14,780 nucleotides of DNA from Rhodospirillaceae bacterium. GTDB taxonomy: Bacteria; Pseudomonadota; Alphaproteobacteria; Rhodospirillales; Magnetovibrionaceae. A model generated the notes under the pieces. That model was not told where the DNA came from and did not search any database. It saw only the letters and a list, made by a program, of their open reading frames with translations. Location: NCBI GenBank assembly GCA_002401565.1, contig NVTL01000027.1:8395-23174 (forward strand), in the 5' to 3' direction. How positions within the stretch are numbered: the first letter of the stretch is position 1; each line of letters starts with the position of its first letter. Positions 1 through 5,902 of the stretch are shown in pieces. A program made the position numbers and the translations under genes.

Positions 1-673
1 TTCCAGAAAGGTGAGTATCTGCACCAACGTGAGCGGTGTAAATGACATTGGATTTAACACCCGCAGCCTTAAGAACGTCGGCATAACGCACGCCGGTCCA
101 ATTGGAACAGGCAACCGCGCCATAAGACCATTGGTTTCCTTTTGCCGGGGGATCAAAAGCCGCACGGCCATTGCCACCACATTCGATGGTCAATTGACGG
201 GTAACAACTTCAAATTTGCTTTTGAGGTCCGCAATCGACAAGGTCAAAGGCGTGTCCACCAAACCATCGATGGTCAAAGACCATGTGTCTGGGTTCATGT
301 CTTCGGGGGGGATACCATTGTTGCGTACAAAGTGACGTGGTGTTGGCGTGATTTTGTCATCCAACAGATGAGCTGGTGTTTCTGCGTTCGCAGGACGATC
401 GTTCAAAATGGTAAGACCATCTTTGCCGATCATGATTTCTTCGTCGGCGGCCATTGCCACAGGAACAAAACCAGCTGGCATGTTGCGGTGGAAGGGGATG
501 GTTGCGCCCAACATGGCGCCCATTGTCGCAAGGCCAGCATTTTTTAGAAAACCACGGCGGTCATTGTGTGTTTTGCGACCAAAAATGACTTTGTCTGCAT
601 TTACTGGATCTTTTTCATATAAGTCGTAAAGGCCAACTGTGGCGTCTTTCGGCGTTTTGTTTTTGTCTGACAT
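1..673 (-). CDS. Sulfite-oxidase-type molybdopterin oxidoreductase, Tat-exported (3' part missing)
   Basis: The first 224 residues are present; the gene runs off the left edge. An unusually long N-terminal stretch precedes a twin-arginine motif (DRRGFLK, residues 38-44) and a hydrophobic segment ending near MAA (74-76), so the enzyme is probably exported folded with its molybdenum cofactor. The mature part matches the sulfite oxidase Moco domain: TPRHFVRNNG (111-120), then IECGGNGR (163-170), whose Cys165 corresponds to the Mo-ligating Cys of the family, then NWTGVRYADVL (191-201). The family oxidises sulfite to sulfate and usually passes electrons to cytochrome c; a partner would lie beyond the window. 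I chose ATG at 673 because GGGA lies about six bases upstream; an in-frame ATG at 685 has no ribosome site. It follows an ECF sigma/anti-sigma pair on the same strand. SorA/SorT- or SoxC-like roles cannot be separated from this fragment. Confidence 0.88.
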   Translation of the reverse strand, partial: MSDKNKTPKDATVGLYDLYEKDPVNADKVIFGRKTHNDRRGFLKNAGLATMGAMLGATIPFHRNMPAGFVPVAMAADEEIMIGKDGLTILNDRPANAETPAHLLDDKITPTPRHFVRNNGIPPEDMNPDTWSLTIDGLVDTPLTLSIADLKSKFEVVTRQLTIECGGNGRAAFDPPAKGNQWSYGAVACSNWTGVRYADVLKAAGVKSNVIYTAHVGADTHLSG

Positions 674-740
674 TTTTTTTCCCATTAGGTTTGAAATTTT
701 ACAACCCGCTTCCCTAGTTCCCGAAATAGCCGGTTAGAGC

Positions 741-769
741 TAAGACGGATGGGGAAGCTGATTTATTCC
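741..769 (-). promoter_or_regulatory. Candidate ECF-type promoter for the sulfite-oxidase gene
   Basis: Reading the minus strand there is GGAAT (769-765), a 17-base spacer and CGTCTTA (747-741). This resembles the GGAAC-N16/17-CGTC/CGTT pattern of many ECF sigma promoters and lies about 70 bases before the start codon. I did not find the same pair in front of the sigma gene, so autoregulation is not supported. It is a weak call made by eye. Confidence 0.25.
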
Positions 770-800
770 AAAGGGAAAATATTTTTTAAAAAAAACAGAA

Positions 801-839
801 ATTAGGCCTGACAATTAAGCCTGGAATTTAAGCCTGGCA
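801..839. repeat. Three 13-bp tandem units across the anti-sigma stop codon
   Basis: Units ATTAGGCCTGACA, ATTAAGCCTGGAA and TTTAAGCCTGGCA follow each other with a 13-base period. Read on the minus strand each unit carries TAA (at 828-830, 815-817 and 802-804). Because 13 is not a multiple of three, the three stops fall in three different frames. The first is the actual stop of the anti-sigma gene. Confidence 0.6.
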
Positions 840-1649
840 AGGACGGCTTTGGGCCTGATCTTTGGCAAGGGCCATACGGGTATCACTGTCCACGGGCAGG
901 CGTATGGTGCTGGATTTATATACGGCCTCGGCAATGGATTTAAACCGTTGATCCGGCATGCCTTCGGCCATGACCATGTAATCAAGATCATCTTGCTGCC
1001 AACCATACAGAGACATTTTGTCACGTTCAAAATGGGTCATTAAGGGCGATAAATGTCCTGCGCTGGGTGTGATCAGCAAGCTGATTTTACAGCCGCGAAG
1101 CCCCGCATAGCCAATCAAAAGGGCTTTGTCATTTCTGTATTGATGATCCGAAGATACGTAAGACACATAAAGTTTAGCCATGGTCAAATCGGGAACATAG
1201 GACCCGGAAAGCATGTTTTCGGAAAATGTTGAAACCTTCAGGGCTGCGGCGTTGTTTGGTTTTACGCCTGCATCTGATATGGACCATGCTTTTTGCATGG
1301 CCCAAGCGGGGGAAAGCCATTCTTCACCGTTCTTAGAGGTCGAACCAAACGGTCCGGCAATATTTGTAAACAAGGCCAGTCCCGCAAGGCAAGCCGCAGC
1401 CAGCACGAGCCGACGACAAGAGCTTAAGGCCACCTGTGGCTTGGTTTGGGTTCTGGGCTGCGGCAGTTCAATCTTTGGAATATCGATGCTTTGTGCCGCT
1501 GCGGATTTAAACTGGTTCAGCATCGCTACCTGACGAGCAAGATCGGAATCATTAGCGATTGCGCATTCGATTTCGGCTGTCGCCGTGGCGTCCAGTTCTC
1601 CATCAACATAGGCATTTAAAGTTTCAAAGTCTGGTAGCTTCGTATTCAA
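828..1649 (-). CDS. Membrane anti-sigma factor (RsiW-like)
   Basis: This 273-residue protein follows the ECF sigma gene with a 4-base gap, the usual place for its inhibitor. Residues 1-60 form a cytoplasmic anti-sigma-like helical region with the signature LNAYVDGELD (11-20); it has no His/Cys zinc motif. One membrane segment spans about 80-97. The remaining ~170 residues would be periplasmic, with a pattern (GCKISLLITPSAG near 186-198, SLYGWQQDDLDYMVMAEG at 213-230) typical of transmembrane anti-sigma proteins of the COG5662 type. It starts at TTG; a GAGGAG ribosome site 11 bases upstream lies inside the sigma gene's last codons, which suggests coupled translation. Its role is to hold the sigma factor at the membrane until a signal arrives; the signal is unknown. 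The stop codon lies in a 13-bp tandem repeat. Confidence 0.82.
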   Translation of the reverse strand: MNTKLPDFETLNAYVDGELDATATAEIECAIANDSDLARQVAMLNQFKSAAAQSIDIPKIELPQPRTQTKPQVALSSCRRLVLAAACLAGLALFTNIAGPFGSTSKNGEEWLSPAWAMQKAWSISDAGVKPNNAAALKVSTFSENMLSGSYVPDLTMAKLYVSYVSSDHQYRNDKALLIGYAGLRGCKISLLITPSAGHLSPLMTHFERDKMSLYGWQQDDLDYMVMAEGMPDQRFKSIAEAVYKSSTIRLPVDSDTRMALAKDQAQSRPCQA

Positions 1650-1653
1650 AACG

Positions 1654-2178
1654 TTATTTTCTCCTCTTAACGGGAAACTTTACGACATTCGTATCGCCAA
1701 TGGCCGTGATCAGCGTATGCCGTGCTCGACTAATTCTGGACATAACGGTGCCAACCGGAATGTCCAGTATTTTTGAGACCTCTTCGTAACTGAAACCACT
1801 GACATCAATCAAGCCAATTATTTCTCTTTGAGCCAGCGGTAATTTCGCCATTTCAAATTTAACGGAGAGGACATTGATTAAACGTTCGTCCCCGCCTAAA
1901 TATTCCATCGAAGATTCAGAAAGATGAGAAGCATCGGTTTCCCAGTTTTGAATGGTCTTGGATTTACGATAGCGGTCAATGAAGGCATTGCGGAGAATCC
2001 GAAACAACCACGATCGATAAGCCGATGCGTCCGTTGGTACTTTGTCGGTCGTCAAAGCTTTCAAGGCACAGTCTTGCACCAAATCCTTGGAGTCGTCAGG
2101 GTTACGGCTAAGGCTCATGGCATAGCCGTACAAACGGTCCAGATACAGTTCCAGTTGTGCGGAGCGATCGTTCGACAT
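1654..2178 (-). CDS. ECF (group IV) RNA polymerase sigma factor
   Basis: This protein of 174 residues has the normal ECF length. Region 2 lies at about 8-72, with DLVQDCALKAL (32-42) and the core-binding/-10 stretch YRSWLFRILRNAFIDRYR (54-71). Region 4 lies at about 108-160, with a helix-turn-helix FSYEEVSKILDIPVGTVMSRISRAR (129-153 region) that would contact the -35 element. It sits first in a minus-strand cluster with the anti-sigma factor and, further on, the sulfite-oxidase-type gene; the obvious inference is that it directs transcription of the latter. ECF factors are known to control sulfite-oxidising or methionine-sulfoxide-repair molybdoenzymes in some proteobacteria, but the regulon here is not shown by the sequence. 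The ribosome site is weak (AAGAAAG-like). Confidence 0.93.
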   Translation of the reverse strand: MSNDRSAQLELYLDRLYGYAMSLSRNPDDSKDLVQDCALKALTTDKVPTDASAYRSWLFRILRNAFIDRYRKSKTIQNWETDASHLSESSMEYLGGDERLINVLSVKFEMAKLPLAQREIIGLIDVSGFSYEEVSKILDIPVGTVMSRISRARHTLITAIGDTNVVKFPVKRRK

Positions 2179-2211
2179 GGTAATCTTTCTTCGGCTTTAT
2201 AAATGCGCCGC

Positions 2212-2241
2212 AGTATAAGATCAAATTTAAGCGTCCGTAAA
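2212..2241 (-). promoter_or_regulatory. Candidate housekeeping promoter of the sigma/anti-sigma operon
   Basis: On the minus strand TTTACG (2241-2236), an 18-base spacer and TATACT (2217-2212) resemble a sigma-70-type -35/-10 pair. Transcription would start near 2205, leaving a leader of about 27 bases. The rest of the 2179-2365 divergent gap shows no convincing promoter for the plus-strand gene. Confidence 0.35.
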
Positions 2242-2365
2242 CCGTCCTTGTTTTTGGCCCGCTAAAGGTCAGTAACATTTAAGGGGGCTTGAAAACTTTA
2301 CACTTTGCATTGTCGAACGAGTCTCGTACGTTGAAATCATCTTGTATCAAAAGGACACTTTCACG

Positions 2366-2407
2366 ATGACTATAGAAAAGTTGCGCGCGTTGATGGGGCT
2401 CATATGA
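2366..2407 (+). CDS. Possible 13-codon leader peptide before the J-protein gene
   Basis: ATG at 2366 is preceded by AAGGA (2351-2355) and opens a reading frame MTIEKLRALMGLI whose TGA overlaps the next ATG in an ATGA arrangement (2404-2407). This is a typical layout for coupled translation. There is no family to recognise, and the frame could be chance; its better ribosome site compared with the downstream gene is the main support. Confidence 0.3.
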   Translation: MTIEKLRALMGLI

Positions 2408-2868
2408 TTGCTCTTTTAGCCCTTGGACTGCTGACCCTGATCGTGCTGATTTTGGCCTCGAAATGGTACGTTAAAGCAACGCCGCAAGATATCATTTGGA
2501 CCTTGAAATGGGTGGCTTTGGTGCTGGTGATGATCTTTGTCGCGTGGCTGGCGTTGTCGGGGCGACTGTTCGCCGCTGCTGCCGCGTTGCCTGTGGTGAT
2601 GGTGTGGCTGACCCGGCTGTTCACCGGATATCGTTATGCCAAGATGTTTAAGAATATGATGGGCGGGCAACAACAACGTACCCCTCAAACCTCATCAACA
2701 ATGACCCGAGCCGAGGCGTTAAAGATTCTTGGCCTGCAAGATGGCGCGGGTGAGGAAGAAATCAAGGCCTCTCACCGCCGTTTAATAGCGCATCTTCATC
2801 CAGATGTTGGGGGATCGGATTATTTAGCCCAGCAAATCAATCTGGCGAAAGACGTTTTGCTGGGCTAA
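2404..2868 (+). CDS. Membrane-anchored J-domain co-chaperone (Pam18/TIM14-like)
   Basis: This is a 154-residue protein with hydrophobic segments at about 2-19, 34-51 and 54-73, a short Gln/Thr-rich linker (88-100) and a compact C-terminal J domain (100-154). The HPD motif that stimulates Hsp70 ATPase is at 132-134, within LIAHLHPDVGGSDY. The J domain ends with the protein, there is no Gly/Phe or zinc-finger region, and the order membrane-then-J matches type III J proteins such as mitochondrial Pam18 and its alphaproteobacterial relatives. The likely partner is a cytoplasmic DnaK acting at the inner membrane; the client is unknown. The start ATG overlaps a tiny upstream reading frame. The gene converges on nirD with only five bases between stop codons, and I see no clear terminator there. 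Confidence 0.85.
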   Translation: MIALLALGLLTLIVLILASKWYVKATPQDIIWTLKWVALVLVMIFVAWLALSGRLFAAAAALPVVMVWLTRLFTGYRYAKMFKNMMGGQQQRTPQTSSTMTRAEALKILGLQDGAGEEEIKASHRRLIAHLHPDVGGSDYLAQQINLAKDVLLG

Positions 2869-2873
2869 TTTTT

Positions 2874-3209
2874 TTAGGGTCCGGTTTTTTCCCCGACTTT
2901 ATCCAGCGATAAAAACACCACGTCATTTTCGATTTTGGTCGGATAACACGCCACGTTGCCTTCGTCAGGCGCCTGAGCCTGTCCCGTACCCAAATCAATG
3001 GCCCAATTGTGCAGCGGACAGGCGACTTTGTGACCAAAAACGATGCCTTGGGACAGTGGGCCTTGCTTGTGCGGGCAGCTGTCGTGAATGGCAAAGACGC
3101 TGTCGTCTTGGGTGCGGATAACGGCAATGTTTCCGTCTGGGCCTTCGACAATGCGCGAACCCTGACGGGGGATGTCGTTTAAGTGTCCAATTTCAATCCA
3201 GTTGCTCAT
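2874..3209 (-). CDS. nirD: Nitrite reductase (NADH) small subunit NirD
   Basis: This 111-residue Rieske-fold protein keeps all cluster ligands: CPH (Cys45, His47) followed by GPLSQG, and CPLH (Cys64, His67) followed by NWAIDLGTG. That pattern and its position directly after nirB identify NirD, the small subunit of the cytoplasmic assimilatory NADH-dependent nitrite reductase that makes ammonium. Its ATG overlaps the nirB stop codon in an ATGA arrangement (3206-3209), so the two are co-transcribed and probably translationally coupled. Some NirD proteins have lost the Rieske Cys/His residues; this one has not, so it may bind a [2Fe-2S] cluster. Confidence 0.95.
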   Translation of the reverse strand: MSNWIEIGHLNDIPRQGSRIVEGPDGNIAVIRTQDDSVFAIHDSCPHKQGPLSQGIVFGHKVACPLHNWAIDLGTGQAQAPDEGNVACYPTKIENDVVFLSLDKVGEKTGP

Positions 3210-5668
3210 GATTGACCTAACGTGGTTAGAGTTTCAAATTCAGCCCGTTTTTTAGGATCGCTATAGTTTTCTTTCCAAGGATCGGATTGCGAAAACGTTT
3301 GGCTGTGTAAAAAACGTTCATACAAAGCTTTGCGATTGGCTTCATCGTTGACCATTTGCTCTTGAACATACGTCAGGCCAACCCGTTCAACCCAAGGGGC
3401 TGTGCGGTCTAAGTATCTGGCTTGTTCTCTGTACAACTGCATAAAGGCTCCGGCGTATTCCATCACTTCGGATTCGCTTTCGACCTTGCACAACAGATCG
3501 GTGACGCGCACTTTGATGCCGCCGTTGCCCGCGATATGTAATTCAAAGCCAGAATCCACCGCAACCACACCAAAATCCTTAATGGTCGCTTCGGCGCAGT
3601 TGCGTGGGCAACCCGATACGGCGATTTTGTATTTGTGCGGAGTCCAAGACCCCCAAGTCATTCTTTCCAGAGCAATGCCCAGTTTTATGGAATCTTGTGT
3701 GCCAAAACGACACCATTGTTGCCCCGCACAGGTTTTCACAGTGCGCAGCGACTTACCATAGGCATGACCCGATACCATGCCGGCATCGTTTAAGTCTTTC
3801 CATACGGCGGGAAGGTCGGATTTGGCGACACCGAATAAATCGATGCGCTGGCCGCCTGTGACCTTAACCGTAGGGATTTTAAACTTATCGGCAACGTCGG
3901 CAATGGCGCGCAATTCCTTGGGCGTTGTAATGCCCCCCCACATGCGCGGAACCACGGAATACGTGCCGTCTTTTTGAATGTTGCCGTGAGCGCGTTCGTT
4001 GATAAATCGCGCCTGAGCATCATCGATATATTCACCGGGCCAAGCGCACAACAGATAATAGTTCAGCGCCGGGCGACAGGTTGGACAACCGTCCTCAGTC
4101 TGCCAGTTTAAAAAACGCATAGTGGTGGGAATGTCTTTTAAGTCTTCTTTGATTATGGCGGCCCGAACGTCTTCGTGGGTTAAGGCGGTGCATCCACACA
4201 CGGGCTTTTCTTTTTCAGATTTTGAAAAATCGCTGCCCAAAGTCGACGCCATGATTTGTTCGACCAAGCCCGTGCAGGACCCGCACGAAGACGACGCCTT
4301 GGTATGGGCGCGGACTTCGTCCAAGGTGAACAGGTTGTGTTCGGTGATGGCTTTGACCACATCGCCCTTGCACACGCCGTTACAGCCACAAATTTCCGCA
4401 TCATCGGGCAGGGCGGCGGCAGCATTTTCGCCACCGTGCCCGGAATCGCCCAAATGGCTTTGACCGAACAACAGGTGGGACCGAATGTCTTTGGTATCGG
4501 TTTGATCGCGCATCAATTGGAAATACCAAGCGCCGTCAACCGTATCGCCATACAGCACGGCCCCTTGGATAATGCCGTCTTTTAAGACCAATTTTTTGTA
4601 CGAGCCATTGCCGGGATCGTTAAAGACGATGTCTTCGGTGGTATCGTCTCCAATGAAGTCGCCTGCAGAAAACAAATCTATGCCTGTGACTTTTAACTTG
4701 GTTGACGTCATGGACCCTTTGTAGGTGATAAAGCCCAATTCGGCCAAGTGATTGGCCACAACCCGGCCTTGTTCAAATAACGGCGCGACCAAGCCATAAG
4801 CGGTGCCTCTGTGTTGGGCGCATTCGCCGATGGCGTAAATGCTGGGATCAAACGTCAGCAGGGAATCGTCGACCACAATGCCGCGTTCAAAGTGTAGGCG
4901 ACAGTCAGCGGCCAGTTCTGTGCTGGGGCGAATGCCCACCGCCATGACCAAGATATCGGCGGGAATTTCTGTACCATCGGCCAAACGCAATCCGGTCACT
5001 CGGTCTGTGCCCAAAATGGTTTCGCTTTGCGCCGACAGGACAAATTTCAGGCCGCGGGATTCTAAATTGGCCTGCAGCATCTTGCCCGCCGTCACGTCCA
5101 ATTGACGTTCCATCAGGGTGTCCATCAGGTGCACCACGGTGACGTCCATGCCTTGTTTCATCAGGCCGTTTGCGGCTTCTAACCCCAACAATCCACCGCC
5201 GATAACAACGGCGTGTTTGTGGTCTTGGGTGGCTTTGATCATGGTGTCCACATCGTGAATATCGCGAAAGCCAATTACGCCGGGAAGATCGTGTCCGGGC
5301 AGGGGTAAGATCACCGGATCAGACCCGGTCGCCAACAACAAACGATCGTATTCAAAAGCCTGTCCATCGTCGGTGATGACGCGTTTTGATCCGCGTTCGA
5401 TCTGGACAATTTTGGTGTCGGTGTGCAGGGTGATGCCGTGCTCGTCATACCAAGCGCGGCCATTGATCATGATGTCTTCAATCTTCTTTTCACCGGACAA
5501 AACCAAAGACAGCAAAATACGATTATAGTTGCCGTGAGGCTCGGCCCCAAAAACAGTGATTTCATAAAGATCAGGAGCAAGATCCAGCAATTCTTCAACA
5601 GCGTGCATACCCGCCATTCCATTGCCGACAACGATGAGTTTTTTAGCCTTATGAGACACTTTAGACAT
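3206..5668 (-). CDS. nirB: Nitrite reductase (NADH) large subunit NirB
   Basis: At 820 residues this is full length for NirB. In order: an FAD-binding Rossmann motif VVGNGMAG (13-20), an NADH-binding motif VVIGGGLLGLEAA (154-166), two BFD-like [2Fe-2S] regions (Cys427/429/462/465 and Cys491/493/528/531), a nitrite/sulfite reductase ferredoxin-like half (about 555-625), and the siroheme/[4Fe-4S] half with TCAGQQWC (Cys647, Cys653) and SGCPRNC (Cys687, Cys691). The enzyme reduces nitrite to ammonium with six electrons from NADH in the cytoplasm. The ATG at 5668 has AGAGG about seven bases upstream. Expression is probably under nitrogen control, because a sigma-54 promoter lies just upstream. 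No nitrate reductase or nitrite transporter gene is in the window. Confidence 0.97.
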   Translation of the reverse strand: MSKVSHKAKKLIVVGNGMAGMHAVEELLDLAPDLYEITVFGAEPHGNYNRILLSLVLSGEKKIEDIMINGRAWYDEHGITLHTDTKIVQIERGSKRVITDDGQAFEYDRLLLATGSDPVILPLPGHDLPGVIGFRDIHDVDTMIKATQDHKHAVVIGGGLLGLEAANGLMKQGMDVTVVHLMDTLMERQLDVTAGKMLQANLESRGLKFVLSAQSETILGTDRVTGLRLADGTEIPADILVMAVGIRPSTELAADCRLHFERGIVVDDSLLTFDPSIYAIGECAQHRGTAYGLVAPLFEQGRVVANHLAELGFITYKGSMTSTKLKVTGIDLFSAGDFIGDDTTEDIVFNDPGNGSYKKLVLKDGIIQGAVLYGDTVDGAWYFQLMRDQTDTKDIRSHLLFGQSHLGDSGHGGENAAAALPDDAEICGCNGVCKGDVVKAITEHNLFTLDEVRAHTKASSSCGSCTGLVEQIMASTLGSDFSKSEKEKPVCGCTALTHEDVRAAIIKEDLKDIPTTMRFLNWQTEDGCPTCRPALNYYLLCAWPGEYIDDAQARFINERAHGNIQKDGTYSVVPRMWGGITTPKELRAIADVADKFKIPTVKVTGGQRIDLFGVAKSDLPAVWKDLNDAGMVSGHAYGKSLRTVKTCAGQQWCRFGTQDSIKLGIALERMTWGSWTPHKYKIAVSGCPRNCAEATIKDFGVVAVDSGFELHIAGNGGIKVRVTDLLCKVESESEVMEYAGAFMQLYREQARYLDRTAPWVERVGLTYVQEQMVNDEANRKALYERFLHSQTFSQSDPWKENYSDPKKRAEFETLTTLGQS

Positions 5669-5705
5669 GGGGAACCTCTTTAAGAGTTTGTGTTCCTCTT
5701 TCTAT

Positions 5706-5721
5706 AGCAAGGCTCGTGCCA
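5706..5721 (-). promoter_or_regulatory. Sigma-54 (RpoN) promoter of nirBD
   Basis: The minus strand reads TGGCACGAGCCTTGCT, a match to TGGCACG-N4-TTGCW with GG and GC ten bases apart. Transcription would begin about 12 bases after the GC, near 5695, leaving a leader of about 27 bases before the nirB ATG. The upstream 100 bases are AT-rich, suiting IHF-type bending, but I do not see a clear NtrC palindrome. Sigma-54 control needs an activator such as NtrC; which one acts here is inference. Confidence 0.85.
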
Positions 5722-5819
5722 ACAGGTTTTCATAAGTTATAAACGTGTTATTTATTAATCATTTCAAGTGGTTATTGTTCTTTATGATGGCTAACTTTAA
5801 GTTGGTTCATTAGGAGTGA

Positions 5820-5871
5820 AAATAAAAAAGACTAATAATTAGGCACGTATGTAAGTATGCCTAATTATTAG
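5820..5871 (-). terminator. Intrinsic terminator of the chemoreceptor gene
   Basis: Perfect 14-bp arms (5832-5845 and 5858-5871, CTAATAATTAGGCA and its complement) enclose a 12-base loop. On the minus strand the hairpin is followed by TCTTTTTTATTTT. It lies about 32 bases after the chemoreceptor stop codon and before the nirB promoter, so it separates the two same-strand transcripts. The stem is AT-rich for a terminator. Confidence 0.8.
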
Positions 5872-5902
5872 CCAATTGTTTTGACGGTTGTTATCTTAAA
5901 AC

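Noticed and set aside
11..547. Plus-strand open frame of 178 codons at the left end
   Set aside because: It is the antisense shadow of the sulfite-oxidase gene, whose minus-strand frame has family motifs and a Tat signal.
2289..2316. CTTGAAA ... CATTGT as a heat-shock (sigma-32) promoter for the J-protein gene
   Set aside because: The -35 word fits but the -10 does not match the known alphaproteobacterial or E. coli patterns.
3402..4585. Several plus-strand open frames inside nirB
   Set aside because: All are antisense shadows of the 820-residue NirB frame.
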